A stretch of DNA of 57,884 bases, taken from Hyphomicrobiaceae bacterium. GTDB lineage: Bacteria; Pseudomonadota; Alphaproteobacteria; Rhizobiales; Xanthobacteraceae. The notes beneath the pieces are model-generated. The model searched no databases and was not told where the DNA came from. It saw only the letters and a program-made list of their open reading frames with translations. This document shows positions 24,161-33,074 of the stretch, one piece after another (position 1 is the stretch's first letter; each line of letters starts with the position of its first letter). The position numbers and the translations under genes were made by a program. The stretch spans positions 1 to 57,884 of the forward strand of contig JAJPJB010000089.1 of the NCBI GenBank assembly GCA_021324465.1. The letters run 5' to 3'.

Positions 24161-24978
24161 GCGCATCCGGCAACATCACGGTGAACTGTAGCGAGAACGA
24201 AATCCTGCTTCATGCGCTTGTGGATGGCGAACTCGACGCCGGCCATGTGCGCGAGGTTGAGGCGCATGTCGCCGGCTGTCGGAGTTGCGCGCAGGCGCTC
24301 GAATCGATCCGCGCGCTGCGCCATGCGATGGGCGGCGCCCGCTTGAAAGAGCAAGCGCCGGCGCAGCTGCGCAGCCGGATCGCGGCGATGCTGCCGGCCC
24401 GCGCTTCGCCGTTTCCAGTCGCAACCAAAGACGGCTCGCTTGCGCGCTGGTGGCGCACGTTTCTCGGCGGCTTTTCCATCGGCACCGCACTGTCGGCGGC
24501 GCTTGCCGCGACGGTGCTGATCGGCGTTTTCCGCGGCGACCAAAATCGGCAGGTCGCCGACGAGGTCGTTTCCGCGCATATCCGCTCATTGCAGGCCGGA
24601 CATCTTACCGACGTGCAGACCAGTGACCAGCACACGGTCAAGCCATGGTTCAATGGCAAGCTCGACGTGGCGCCGCCGGTCATCGATCTCACTGCACAGG
24701 GCTTCACGCTGCTCGGCGGCCGGCTCGACTATATCGATCGCGAGCCGGTGGCTTCGATCATCTATGCGCGCCGCAAACACGTCATCAATCTGTTTGTCGC
24801 GCAGCATCTGGGTGCAAGACATGCCGGCGCGGTCGGCGAGAGCATCCAGGGCTACAATGTCCGACATTGGGCCGAAGAAGGGCTCGATTTTTGGGCGGTC
24901 AGCGACCTGAACGGCGACGAGCTTGACGAGTTCGTGCAGAAGGTCTCGGCAGCCCTGCACACTGCAAATCCGACGTAG
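24157..24978 (+). CDS. Zinc-finger anti-sigma factor (ZAS type), membrane-spanning
   Basis: 273 residues. The N-terminal anti-sigma domain has the zinc ligands HVAGCRSC (H-x3-C-x2-C) after the helix DGELDAGHVREVE. One transmembrane segment (GFSIGTALSAALAATVLIGVF, about 106-126) separates it from a periplasmic domain of about 145 residues with DVAPPVIDLTAQGFTLLGGRLDYI. The domain order suits a factor that holds the ECF sigma at the membrane and releases it on a periplasmic or redox signal. Start codon overlaps the sigma stop (ATGA). Confidence 0.88.
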   Translation: MSASGNITVNCSENEILLHALVDGELDAGHVREVEAHVAGCRSCAQALESIRALRHAMGGARLKEQAPAQLRSRIAAMLPARASPFPVATKDGSLARWWRTFLGGFSIGTALSAALAATVLIGVFRGDQNRQVADEVVSAHIRSLQAGHLTDVQTSDQHTVKPWFNGKLDVAPPVIDLTAQGFTLLGGRLDYIDREPVASIIYARRKHVINLFVAQHLGARHAGAVGESIQGYNVRHWAEEGLDFWAVSDLNGDELDEFVQKVSAALHTANPT

Positions 24979-25028
24979 CCGGCGGCCCGACTGGCCTGCA
25001 GCAGCATTACCGGCTAAGACAAAAGCAG

Positions 25029-25083
25029 GGGCGCGACGCGGTTAGGGTGCGACGACGCGGCCAGGCGCGACGACGCGCGCAAA
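25029..25083. repeat. Three imperfect direct repeats upstream of emrA
   Basis: The motif GGYGCGACGACGCG appears twice (25045-25059 region and 25064-25078 region) with a shorter third copy, GGGGCGCGACGCGG, before them. Located 45-100 bp upstream of the HlyD-family gene; could be regulatory or a slippage product. Confidence 0.35.
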
Positions 25084-25127
25084 TGCGCCCGCAACCCTCT
25101 CGGCGAGCCAAACGTTAAGTCTCGATT

Positions 25128-26213
25128 ATGGAGCAACGCGTCGACAACGATCGCCGTTCCGATGCCCAGCGTGAAGTGGAATCCCGGCCTGGCCGAGACG
25201 TTCCCGGCGAAACGGCAAACAAAGCGCCGCTCAGGGGTGCCGTGCGTCGGCGCCGCGCCGCTATCGCCGCGGGCGCCCTCGCCGCGATCGTTCTATTGAT
25301 CGCGCTGCTGCTGTGGTGGCTCAATGCCCGCAACTACGAATCCACCGACGACGCCTTCATCGATGCTCGCACGGTTCAGATCAGCGCCCAGGTCGCGGGC
25401 GCGATCGTCGACGTTCCGGTGACGGACAATCAGCTGGTCGAGGCCGGTGCCGAATTGGTGCGGCTCGATGATCGCGATTACGTCGCCCAGCGCGATCAAG
25501 CGCAAGCCAGCATCGAGAATATCCAGGCGCAGATCGTCGCGCAAAAAGCCAAGATCGATCAGGCCCAGAAGCAGGTGGCGCAGGCGCAAGCGGCGCTGAC
25601 ATTCGCACAACAGCAAGCGGACCGTTATCAGGCCCTTGCCAAGCATGGCAGCGGTACCGTCGAGCAGGCGCAGCAATACGAATCGAATCTGCTGCAGAGT
25701 CAGGCCGGCTACGCCGCCGCCCAGGCCAATGCGGTCGCGACCGAAAAGCAGGAACCGGTGCTGGAGGCGCAACTGAAGACCGCGCAGGCGCAGCTCCATC
25801 AGGCCGAGGCCAATCTGTCGCGCACCATCATCACCGCGCCCGTGGCCGGCCGCATTGCGCATCTGACCGCAGCCAAGGGCGGCTATGCCGGCGTCGGGCA
25901 GGCGCTGATGATGTTCGTGCCGCGCGACGTCTGGGTGACGGCGAACTTCAAGGAGACGCAGCTCGATCGGATGCGCCCGGGGCAGCCGGTCGACATCGAG
26001 ATCGATGCCTATCCGAGCCGCACATTCCGCGGTCACGTCGATTCGATCCAGCCCGGCAGCGGCACCGCATTCAGTCTGTTGCCGGCGGAGAATGCCACCG
26101 GCAATTATGTCAAGATCGTGCAGCGGGTACCGGTCAAGATCGTGTTCGACAAGCCACCCGGCGTGCTGCTCGGCCCCGGCATGTCTGTGGTGCCCACGGT
26201 GAAAGTGCGATGA
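25128..26213 (+). CDS. emrA: HlyD/EmrA family membrane-fusion protein
   Basis: 361 residues. One N-terminal transmembrane helix (AIAAGALAAIVLLIALLLWW, about 44-63) anchors a periplasmic part: STDDAFIDARTVQISAQVAG opens the barrel-sandwich domain, residues about 125-225 form the alpha-hairpin coiled coil (QAQIVAQKAKIDQAQKQVA), and ITAPVAGRIAHLTAAKGGYAG closes it. It links the inner-membrane pump encoded next to an outer-membrane channel. It overlaps the pump gene by ATGA. No tolC gene is adjacent. Confidence 0.9.
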   Translation: MEQRVDNDRRSDAQREVESRPGRDVPGETANKAPLRGAVRRRRAAIAAGALAAIVLLIALLLWWLNARNYESTDDAFIDARTVQISAQVAGAIVDVPVTDNQLVEAGAELVRLDDRDYVAQRDQAQASIENIQAQIVAQKAKIDQAQKQVAQAQAALTFAQQQADRYQALAKHGSGTVEQAQQYESNLLQSQAGYAAAQANAVATEKQEPVLEAQLKTAQAQLHQAEANLSRTIITAPVAGRIAHLTAAKGGYAGVGQALMMFVPRDVWVTANFKETQLDRMRPGQPVDIEIDAYPSRTFRGHVDSIQPGSGTAFSLLPAENATGNYVKIVQRVPVKIVFDKPPGVLLGPGMSVVPTVKVR

Positions 26214-27823
26214 GCGATCAGGCTCGAACGCAGGCCTGGGATCCGAGCCGGTCCGCCGCCGGCGATCGCAATCCTTGGCTGGTCGCGGTCGTTGTGTCGA
26301 TCGCGACCTTCATGGTCGTGCTCGATACCGCGATCGCCAATGTCTCGCTGCGCTATATCGCCGGCTCGCTTGCCGCCGGCATCGACGAGAGCACATGGAT
26401 CGTCACGACCTATTTGATCGCCAATGCAGTAGTGCTGCCGGCGAGCGGCTGGTTGTCGAACGTCATCGGCCGCAAGCGCTTCTACATGCTCTGCGTGGCG
26501 CTGTTCACCGTGAGTTCTTTGTTGTGCGGGCTCGCGCCGAGTCTCAGTTCGCTGATTTTCTTTCGCGTCCTGCAAGGGCTCGGCGGCGGCGGCATGCCGA
26601 CCAGCGAGCAGGCGATCCTTGCCGATACATTTCCGCCGCACAAGCGGGGCCAGGCTTTCGCACTCTATGGCGTGGCGGTGATCGTCGCGCCGACTGTCGG
26701 CCCGACGATCGGCGGGTGGATTACCGACAACTTCTCTTGGCACTGGATCTTTTTCATCAACGTGCCGATCGGGATCGCTTCGCTTTTGCTGGTGCATTGG
26801 CTGGTCGACGAGCCGGAGGCGCTCGAACGCGAGCGTCGAGAGCGGCTCGCCGACGGGCTCAAGATCGACTGGGCCGGCTTTGCGCTGATCGCTATGTCGC
26901 TCGGCTGCCTCGAGGTCGTGCTCGATCGCGGGCAGATCGACGACTGGTTCAAATCGCCGACCATCACCGCCTTCAGCTGCCTTGCCGCCATTTCGTTTCT
27001 TGCCTTCATTCCATGGGAGATCAGCCGGGAGGTGCCAATCATCGAAATAAAACTATTGTCTTACCGCCAGTTCGGCATGGCTTTTTTCGTGATGCTGATG
27101 ATCGGCGCGATCCTGTTCGGCTCAAATCAGATCATGCAGCAGCTGTTGCAGACGACTTTTCCTTACACCGCCATGCTCTCAGGCCTGGCCATGATGCCGG
27201 GCGGCATCGCCATGCTGGTCGTCATGCCGCTCGCCGGCCAGGTCACCGGACGCTTTCAGCCGAAATATCTAATCGTGCTGGGCCTTACCACCGTCGCGCT
27301 GTCGATGTGGTACTCGACCTCGCTGACGCCGGACGCAAGCTTTGATTATTTCGGCTGGGTCCGGGTTTATCAGATGGTCGGCTTGCCGTTCCTGTTCATT
27401 CCGATCAATGCGATCGCCTATGACGGCCTGCCGCCGGATAAGACCAATAAGGCGTCGGCGCTCATGAATATCGCCCGTAATCTCGGCGGCAGCATCGGCA
27501 TCTCGGCCGCCAATGTCGTCCTGATTCAACGCACGCAATTCCACCAGTCGCGGCTCGTCGAGAACGCGATACCCTCCTCGCAGACGTTCAAAGCCACGCT
27601 GCAGCAATTGACCCACTATTTCATGGCGCACGGCGCCTCGGCGAGCGACGCCATGGGCGCGGCCATGCGCTTCATCGGTCAACTGGTGCAGACACAGGCG
27701 ACCATTCTCGCCTACATCGATGTATTCCAGGCCTGCGCCGTCGCCGCCGCGCTGATGATTCCGCTCGTGCTCGTTCTGGTGCGCCGCGTCAACCTGCAAG
27801 CGCCGACGGTTGCCGGACACTGA
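26210..27823 (+). CDS. emrB: DHA2-family drug:H+ antiporter (EmrB type)
   Basis: 537 residues, fourteen hydrophobic segments. Motif D1 (FMVVLDTAIANVSL) near the start and motif C in helix 5 (GVAVIVAPTVGPTIGGWI) are diagnostic of the drug/H+ antiporter-2 family; SNVIGRKRFYML is motif A. It exports hydrophobic compounds in partnership with the EmrA-like protein encoded just upstream; the ATG overlaps its stop, so their synthesis is coupled. Substrate is not predictable. A cupredoxin gene follows 139 bp downstream, possibly in the same transcript. Confidence 0.92.
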   Translation: MSDQARTQAWDPSRSAAGDRNPWLVAVVVSIATFMVVLDTAIANVSLRYIAGSLAAGIDESTWIVTTYLIANAVVLPASGWLSNVIGRKRFYMLCVALFTVSSLLCGLAPSLSSLIFFRVLQGLGGGGMPTSEQAILADTFPPHKRGQAFALYGVAVIVAPTVGPTIGGWITDNFSWHWIFFINVPIGIASLLLVHWLVDEPEALERERRERLADGLKIDWAGFALIAMSLGCLEVVLDRGQIDDWFKSPTITAFSCLAAISFLAFIPWEISREVPIIEIKLLSYRQFGMAFFVMLMIGAILFGSNQIMQQLLQTTFPYTAMLSGLAMMPGGIAMLVVMPLAGQVTGRFQPKYLIVLGLTTVALSMWYSTSLTPDASFDYFGWVRVYQMVGLPFLFIPINAIAYDGLPPDKTNKASALMNIARNLGGSIGISAANVVLIQRTQFHQSRLVENAIPSSQTFKATLQQLTHYFMAHGASASDAMGAAMRFIGQLVQTQATILAYIDVFQACAVAAALMIPLVLVLVRRVNLQAPTVAGH

Positions 27824-27962
27824 TATGTCGCGCGGTGCCGACGGTATTGGCACGCGAATCGCCGGCAGAATTTCCGGCCCAAGGCGGTGTTGGTAAAAAT
27901 GGCGCGGCCGCTGCGGCTGCGCGGAAGAGGCGCGCTGTAGCAACGGCCGGGGGCCTGATTTT

Positions 27963-28370
27963 ATGATTCGATGCATCTTTCGACATCTCGCTGGGCCCTC
28001 CGCGCCAGCGGGGGTCGGGGTTTTGCTCGGCTTCTTGGTCGGCGCCGCGCAGCCGGCTCCGGTTGCCGTCAATGTCGTGATGATCGATTATCGATTCCAG
28101 CCGGACCATCTGACTTTTCAACACGGCGTGCACTATCGTCTGCATCTGGAGAACCACGGCAAGCAGACGCATGAATTCACTGCACCGACCTTTTTCGCTG
28201 CGGCGAAGATCGACAACCCGGAGGTCCTCAACAGCGAGCACAGCGAGATCGTCATGCAGCCGGGGGACAGCAAGGACCTTTTCTTCACGCCCGGCGCGCC
28301 GGGCACCTACGACCTGCGCTGCGCCGATCACGACTGGGACGGCATGGTCGGCGGCATTACCGTCCAATAG
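27963..28370 (+). CDS. Exported cupredoxin-like copper protein
   Basis: 135 residues. The N-terminal GVGVLLGFLVGAAQP is a signal or anchor sequence. The cupredoxin fold carries the type 1 copper ligand set: His in KQTHEFTAP, then Cys, His and Met in DLRCADHDWDGMVGG (C-x2-H-x4-M, the plastocyanin loop length). It differs from the cupredoxin at 23108, whose loop is two residues shorter, so the two are not recent duplicates. Likely periplasmic electron transfer or copper binding. No strong ribosome-binding site is seen. Confidence 0.75.
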   Translation: MIRCIFRHLAGPSAPAGVGVLLGFLVGAAQPAPVAVNVVMIDYRFQPDHLTFQHGVHYRLHLENHGKQTHEFTAPTFFAAAKIDNPEVLNSEHSEIVMQPGDSKDLFFTPGAPGTYDLRCADHDWDGMVGGITVQ

Positions 28371-28702
28371 AGATGCTTTATAGCCTTTTGCCGCGGGCGC
28401 GCGGAATAACGCCTGCGCGGCAGGCAAATTGCCGAAAAATGGGTCCGGGCCGTTGCCCGCCCGCCGACGCCGGCGCGCACCTTGCTGGGCTGATGAACCG
28501 ACACGTTGCCGACGGCCGTGCCGAATGAGCATGGCTGCTCGCGCGAATGTGTGATTCGTGAGGCTTCGATGGGGCTAGACTCCTTAGTTGCGCCGAAATG
28601 TCCCGCCACCGTTGCGGTCACGGCACTAATCTTGCTTTGACTCGTTGATGAGGGGGTTGTGGGGCTGACTGGCGCAATGATCTGGGAAGAAAGGAGTCGC
28701 CA
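28371..28702. other. Intergenic region without a recognised gene
   Basis: About 330 bp before a small unknown gene. TTGACT near 28636 could be part of a promoter, but no convincing -10 follows. No terminator with a T-run is seen. Confidence 0.4.
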
Positions 28703-29116
28703 ATGTGTGACTTTAGCCTTCAAAGCGTGCGTTCGAGGCCGGCAAAAGTCGGTGACAAGCTCGTAACACGTGACTTCGGCACCGGAACCCGCGGGTTCTC
28801 GGCCATAGACGACCCAGGACTGGCGGTCTGCATTCTACCCGGCACCGAGTTGGCGTTTGCCAATGAAGTGGCCTGCCTACCGGCTGGTCTGCTCGGCTGG
28901 AAGACCAAGACGATCAACTACAAGACCGCCATCTTCCGGCAAGTGAACAAGGACAAGATGGCCGCGCATCACGATGCGCTTGAGTTTCCTGACGGGCGCA
29001 ACGTGCTGTTGACGCTTCTATGCGAAGGCCAAGAGGCGACCGTTCTGCAATTGCCGGCGCAGCCGGCCACCGCAGAACAGGCAAAGGAACAGGAACGCGT
29101 CAGCTACGTCGGCTGA
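28703..29116 (+). CDS. Conserved hypothetical protein
   Basis: 137 residues beginning MCDFSLQSVRSRPAKVGDKL. No signal peptide or membrane helix is seen. The central part (AVCILPGTELAFANEV ... TINYKTAIFRQVNKDKMAAHHDALEFPDGRNVLL) has the regular strand pattern of a small beta-rich protein; the C-terminus is Gln/Ala/Glu-rich. I have seen proteins of this kind in Bradyrhizobium-type genomes but know no function. A good AAAGGAG precedes the ATG by 7 nt. Confidence 0.7.
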   Translation: MCDFSLQSVRSRPAKVGDKLVTRDFGTGTRGFSAIDDPGLAVCILPGTELAFANEVACLPAGLLGWKTKTINYKTAIFRQVNKDKMAAHHDALEFPDGRNVLLTLLCEGQEATVLQLPAQPATAEQAKEQERVSYVG

Positions 29117-29150
29117 TCATTACGGCCGACCCGCGCAGATGGGCTCACAG

Positions 29151-29181
29151 GAAAAAGCCGGTCGCCTTCCAGGCGGCCGGC
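29151..29181 (-). terminator. Rho-independent terminator for leftward transcription
   Basis: A 10-bp stem (GCCGGTCGCC at 29157-29166 with GGCGGCCGGC at 29172-29181, one G-T mismatch, 5-nt loop) is followed on the minus strand by TTTTTC. It could end a leftward transcript from about 29.5 kb. On the plus strand there is no T-run, so it is a poor terminator for the unknown gene ending at 29116. Confidence 0.6.
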
Positions 29182-29302
29182 CAGTGTTGCGGTATGCGTT
29201 TTTGAAGCTCTGCTCCGCGTTCGCATTGCCGCCGATGCATGTCAGCTGATTTGAGGCGTTCTGCAGCGAGCCAGCCGAATCATTATTGCGGCTGCAAAAG
29301 CT

Positions 29303-29497
29303 TCACCGCCACCTTTCTCGTCGAACGCGCATTCGGCGCGGTTGGAGTGCGGTGCATTGGGCACCAAAGCCGGAAGCGACCCAGCGCCAGGGATAGCCGA
29401 GCTCGGGATAGCTGAGCTCGGCCGTCGTCTGTTGCGGCCGTGCTGCCAGATCTCCTGAAGCGGGAAGCAGCGCTGCGAGCAACAATTGCATCTTCAT
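29303..29497 (-). CDS. Possible small secreted protein
   Basis: 64 residues, MKMQLLLAALLPASGDLAAR and onward, with a short hydrophobic signal-like start. YPELGYPWRWVASGFGAQC resembles the YPWC-type block of small exported DUF3551-like proteins, but the C-terminus becomes Arg-rich, as after a frameshift. GGAG lies 8 nt before the ATG. A terminator reading in the same direction lies about 120 bp downstream. It could be a decayed gene or chance. Confidence 0.3.
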   Translation of the reverse strand: MKMQLLLAALLPASGDLAARPQQTTAELSYPELGYPWRWVASGFGAQCTALQPRRMRVRRERWR

Positions 29498-29930
29498 CCT
29501 TTTGTCTCCACAGCTGCATCGCCGCGTTGCGGCCGGGAACAGTAAGAGGCCGACAGGAGAGATCTGCCTCGGATACGCACGCAAGGCACCGGCGCATCTG
29601 CGCTCGCGAGCACACAAGATGACAGATTGAGTTCGCGATGTTGCGGCGATTGCGGCCAGGAACGCTCCCCGCCGTGCCCGCGTTTGCCTCGAAAGATGTT
29701 GCGATCCGGACGGACGCCACGGTCCGCGCGAGTTTTGGCATGACTGCAACGCACAACTTCGTCCGTGACTTCAAGGCACAACGGTGAGACATTGCACGCG
29801 GGAATTTCAGCGTCAGACACAGCGAACCGGATACTCAAGCGGGCCGTTGCGCGGCGATTGCCTTGGCCACACGATTGATCATAGTGGCTATCATGCAGCA
29901 TCCGTTCCGTCTCATTCGGCCAAAAGCACG
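29498..29930. other. Intergenic region with a possible operator
   Basis: No gene is supported here. The only structure I see is an imperfect inverted repeat, GATCATAG-TGG-CTATCATG (29877-29895), 35 bp before the DHA2 transporter ATG, which could be an operator for a regulator not encoded in the window. Confidence 0.4.
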
Positions 29931-31493
29931 ATGAATGATTCTTTCCAGCGGCCGGCACGCGAAATGCAAGCTGCCGCGCCGCAAGGCGGCGCTGATCCGA
30001 AGCTTGCGGCGGCTTCAGATGCGGCTTCGGCCGCGTCGCCGGCGCAGCCGGGATTCTTCGCGATCTTTCCGCCCATCATGCTGCCGATGTTTCTGGCCGT
30101 CGCCGACCAGACCAGCGTCGCCACGGCATTGCCGGCGATCGCCTCGAGCCTGGGCGAAATCGAGCGCGCGTTCTGGGTCGTCGTAGCCTATCTGATCGCC
30201 AACACCATCGCCGCACCGGTCTATGGCCACCTCGGCGACACGTTCGGCCGGCGTCTGATGATGATCGTGGCCCTCTCGATCTTCATGCTGGGCTCGCTGC
30301 TCTGCGCGCTGGCGCCCAACATCGAACTGCTTACAGTCTTCCGCGTGCTGCAAGGATTTGGCGGCGGCGGCCTGATGACACTGTCGCAAGCCCTGATCGG
30401 TGAAGCCATCCCGCCGCGCGAACGCGGCCGCTATCAAGGCTATCTCGCCGGCATCGCAGTTACATCAAACTCGTTCGGCCCGGTTGCCGGCGGCTATCTC
30501 ACCCAGGCGTTCGGCTGGCAGTCGATCTTTCTGGTCAATATTCCTTTGGGTCTATTGGCGACCGCATTTGTGTTTCGCATTCCACCGCGCCAAGGCGACC
30601 GTCGCCGCACCAGCTTTGATGCGCCGGGTCTTGTTCTTTTTGTCTTCTTCGTCGGGCCGGTCATTCTGGCGCTGGAACAGCTGCAGCGCATGGAGCTCGC
30701 GACGCTGCCTTGGGCGCTCGGACTCCTAGGGGTCGGGATCATCGCCGTTGTCTTGCTGGCATGGCAGGAGCGGCTGACCGCCTCCCCGCTCATTCCGCCC
30801 AAACTGTTCCACCAGCCCTCGATCTGGCGCAGTGACGCAATGGCGGCGATGCACGGCGCGGCGCTGGTCTCTCTCATCACCTTCCTGCCGATCTATCTGC
30901 GTGCCGTGCGCGGCCTTTCGCCGGCCGAGACCGGTTTCATGCTGCTGCCGCTCACCGCCGGCATCGGCATCGGCTCGATGACAACCGGACAACTGGTAAC
31001 CAGGACGGGCTTCACCGCGCCTTTCCCGACCTACGGCTTGATCGGCGCGACCGTCGGGCTGTGTCTGCTCGCATTCTTCATTCCGTATCTGAGTGCAACG
31101 CAGATCGCTTGGGCGCTCGGCGGCGTCGCCCTCTTCATGGGCACGGTGATGGGTGTCGTGCAGGTGACCGTGCAGACCGTCGCGGGACCGCGCCTGCTCG
31201 GCACCGCCGCCGCCATGGTGCAATTCTCACGCTCGGTCGGCGCCGCATTCGGCACGGCGACCGTATCCGCCGTCTTGTTTTCGCTGCTAACCGTGACCGA
31301 CCGTGAAACAGCTGGATTGTTCGGAACGGTCATCGAGCGCGGGCCCGAGGCGCTGGCGACGCTCGATCCGGCGCGGCAAGCGATTGTGCAGAGCCAAATC
31401 GGCAACGCCTTTCATGCGGCGTTCTTCACGGTGGCACTGTTCACCGCCGTTGCCACGTGGCTTGCCTGGACCATGCCGTTGCGACGGCTCTAG
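29931..31493 (+). CDS. DHA2-family MFS drug transporter
   Basis: 520 residues, fourteen hydrophobic segments after an Ala/Pro-rich N-terminal tail of about 40 residues. LAVADQTSVATALPAIA corresponds to motif D1, GHLGDTFGRRLMMI to motif A and GIAVTSNSFGPVAGGYLTQ to motif C. LQGFGGGGLMTLSQALIGE is close to the EmrB homologue at 26210, but here no membrane-fusion partner is encoded. Likely a stand-alone multidrug exporter. The ATG at 29931 follows only a weak AAAAG. Confidence 0.85.
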   Translation: MNDSFQRPAREMQAAAPQGGADPKLAAASDAASAASPAQPGFFAIFPPIMLPMFLAVADQTSVATALPAIASSLGEIERAFWVVVAYLIANTIAAPVYGHLGDTFGRRLMMIVALSIFMLGSLLCALAPNIELLTVFRVLQGFGGGGLMTLSQALIGEAIPPRERGRYQGYLAGIAVTSNSFGPVAGGYLTQAFGWQSIFLVNIPLGLLATAFVFRIPPRQGDRRRTSFDAPGLVLFVFFVGPVILALEQLQRMELATLPWALGLLGVGIIAVVLLAWQERLTASPLIPPKLFHQPSIWRSDAMAAMHGAALVSLITFLPIYLRAVRGLSPAETGFMLLPLTAGIGIGSMTTGQLVTRTGFTAPFPTYGLIGATVGLCLLAFFIPYLSATQIAWALGGVALFMGTVMGVVQVTVQTVAGPRLLGTAAAMVQFSRSVGAAFGTATVSAVLFSLLTVTDRETAGLFGTVIERGPEALATLDPARQAIVQSQIGNAFHAAFFTVALFTAVATWLAWTMPLRRL

Positions 31494-31571
31494 CGGCCGG
31501 CGCGCCTGACGCCATTGCGGCCTGCGCCTTCACACGGCACACTCACGGCGTGACAGGCGGGAGGCACTGTA

Positions 31572-32396
31572 ATGATCGTGGACGCGCAAGTTCATCTGTG
31601 GCTGGCCAACACGCCGGAGCGGCCCTGGCTGCCAAACCGCGTGGCGCAACTGCCCGAACCGTTCCTGATCGAAAAGCTGGTGCCGATGATGGACGAAGCG
31701 GGCGTCGACCGCGCAGTGATCGTGCCGCCGTCCTGGGAGGGCGATCGCAATGACTACGCGCTCGAAGCGGTGCGCCGCTATCCAAATCGCTTCGCGGTAA
31801 TGGGACGCATTCCGGTCAACGACCCCAATACGGCCAACCTCCTGCCGGACTGGAAGAAGCAGCCGAACATGCTCGGCATTCGGCTCACCTTTCATCCGCA
31901 CCAGTGGCATTGGCTAACGGACGGCAGCGTCGACTGGTTCTGTCCGCTTGCCGAGAAATACAATCTGCCTGTGATGTTCTACGGCGCGCCGATGGCGCAT
32001 TTCGCCACAGTTGCCGAACGCTATCCTGGATTGATCATGATCGCCGATCATTTCGGCACGACCGGTGAAGTCGCCAAATCCGGCAAACTTGGCGAGGCGA
32101 TCGCCGAGACGGCGAAGCTCGCCAAATACCCTAATGTCTCGGTCAAACTCTCCACCGCGCCGTTCTATTCGGCGCAATCCTATCCGTTTGCCGATATGAA
32201 GCCGCATATCAAGCGATTGTTTGAAGCCTTCGGCCCACGCCGCTGCTACTGGGGCACGGATCTGACCAATTCGTACAATAAGGCGACGTACAAGCAACGC
32301 ATCACACATTTCACCGAAACGCTCGAATTTCTCTCGGCGGAAGATCTGGAATGGATCATGGGCCGCGCGATCCTCGAGCGGCTCGGCTGGAAGTAA
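31572..32396 (+). CDS. Amidohydrolase-2 family metal-dependent hydrolase
   Basis: 274 residues, TIM-barrel. The first strand motif is VDAQVHLW, the D-x-Q-x-H variant of the usual D-x-H-x-H. MIADHFGTTG holds the second metal-site His, and YWGTDLTNSY holds the final Asp. The family includes lactonases (L-fuconolactonase-like), decarboxylases and related hydrolases; the substrate is not evident. A GGGAGG lies 8 nt before the ATG. It is followed by a phosphatase and a molybdenum hydroxylase gene on the same strand. Confidence 0.82.
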   Translation: MIVDAQVHLWLANTPERPWLPNRVAQLPEPFLIEKLVPMMDEAGVDRAVIVPPSWEGDRNDYALEAVRRYPNRFAVMGRIPVNDPNTANLLPDWKKQPNMLGIRLTFHPHQWHWLTDGSVDWFCPLAEKYNLPVMFYGAPMAHFATVAERYPGLIMIADHFGTTGEVAKSGKLGEAIAETAKLAKYPNVSVKLSTAPFYSAQSYPFADMKPHIKRLFEAFGPRRCYWGTDLTNSYNKATYKQRITHFTETLEFLSAEDLEWIMGRAILERLGWK

Positions 32397-32444
32397 CACA
32401 CAGGCGCAGTCCGCTCCTCCCCGAGCGAAGAACATTTTGGCCGC

Positions 32445-33074
32445 ATGACCAAAGTTCTGCTAACCCGGCACGGCCATGTCGAAGGTATCAAGCCAGAGCG
32501 CTTCCGCGGTCGCGAGCAGCTTGAGCTCACCGCGCGGGGCCGCGCCGAGGCGCAAGCTTTGGCGAGGCGGATCGCCGGGGCGTGGCGCCCGCGCAAGGTC
32601 TATACCAGCCCGATGGGCCGCTGCGTGGCGACCGCTGACGCAATCGCATCGGCCTGCGGCGTATCTGCGCAAATTTGCGACGATTTCACCGACATCGATT
32701 ACGGCGCCTGGCAGTTCAAGACCTTCGACGAGGCCAAGGCGCTTGACCCGGTGCTGTTCGCAACCTGGTTTGCCGCGCCGCATCTGGTGGAGTTTCCCAA
32801 CGGCGAATCGCTGCAGCAGGTTGCGGCGCGCGCGGCCAATGTGCTGCGTCTGATGCTGCGGCAGCACCCCGACGACACGATCGTCCTGGTCGGCCATGAC
32901 AGCACCAATCGCGCACTGCTTGTGCAACTGCTCGATCAGCCGCTGTCGGCCTTTTGGCGCGTTGCGCAGACGCCGTGCTGTCTTAATGAAATCGATATCA
33001 ACCGCGGAAAAACTTGCGTGCAGCGAATCAATGAGACCGCGCATCTGGAGGGATCAAGCGGCCGTGACTTCTGA
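32445..33074 (+). CDS. Histidine phosphatase family protein
   Basis: 209 residues. LLTRHGHVEG is the RHG phosphorylated-His motif; YTSPMGRCVATADAIA is the second block (conserved Arg) and VLVGHDSTNRALL holds the second catalytic His. It resembles the phosphoglycerate-mutase-like phosphatases, including alpha-ribazole phosphatase, that dephosphorylate small metabolites in the cytoplasm. Its 3' end overlaps the molybdenum hydroxylase gene by 11 bp, so the two are co-transcribed. Confidence 0.85.
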   Translation: MTKVLLTRHGHVEGIKPERFRGREQLELTARGRAEAQALARRIAGAWRPRKVYTSPMGRCVATADAIASACGVSAQICDDFTDIDYGAWQFKTFDEAKALDPVLFATWFAAPHLVEFPNGESLQQVAARAANVLRLMLRQHPDDTIVLVGHDSTNRALLVQLLDQPLSAFWRVAQTPCCLNEIDINRGKTCVQRINETAHLEGSSGRDF

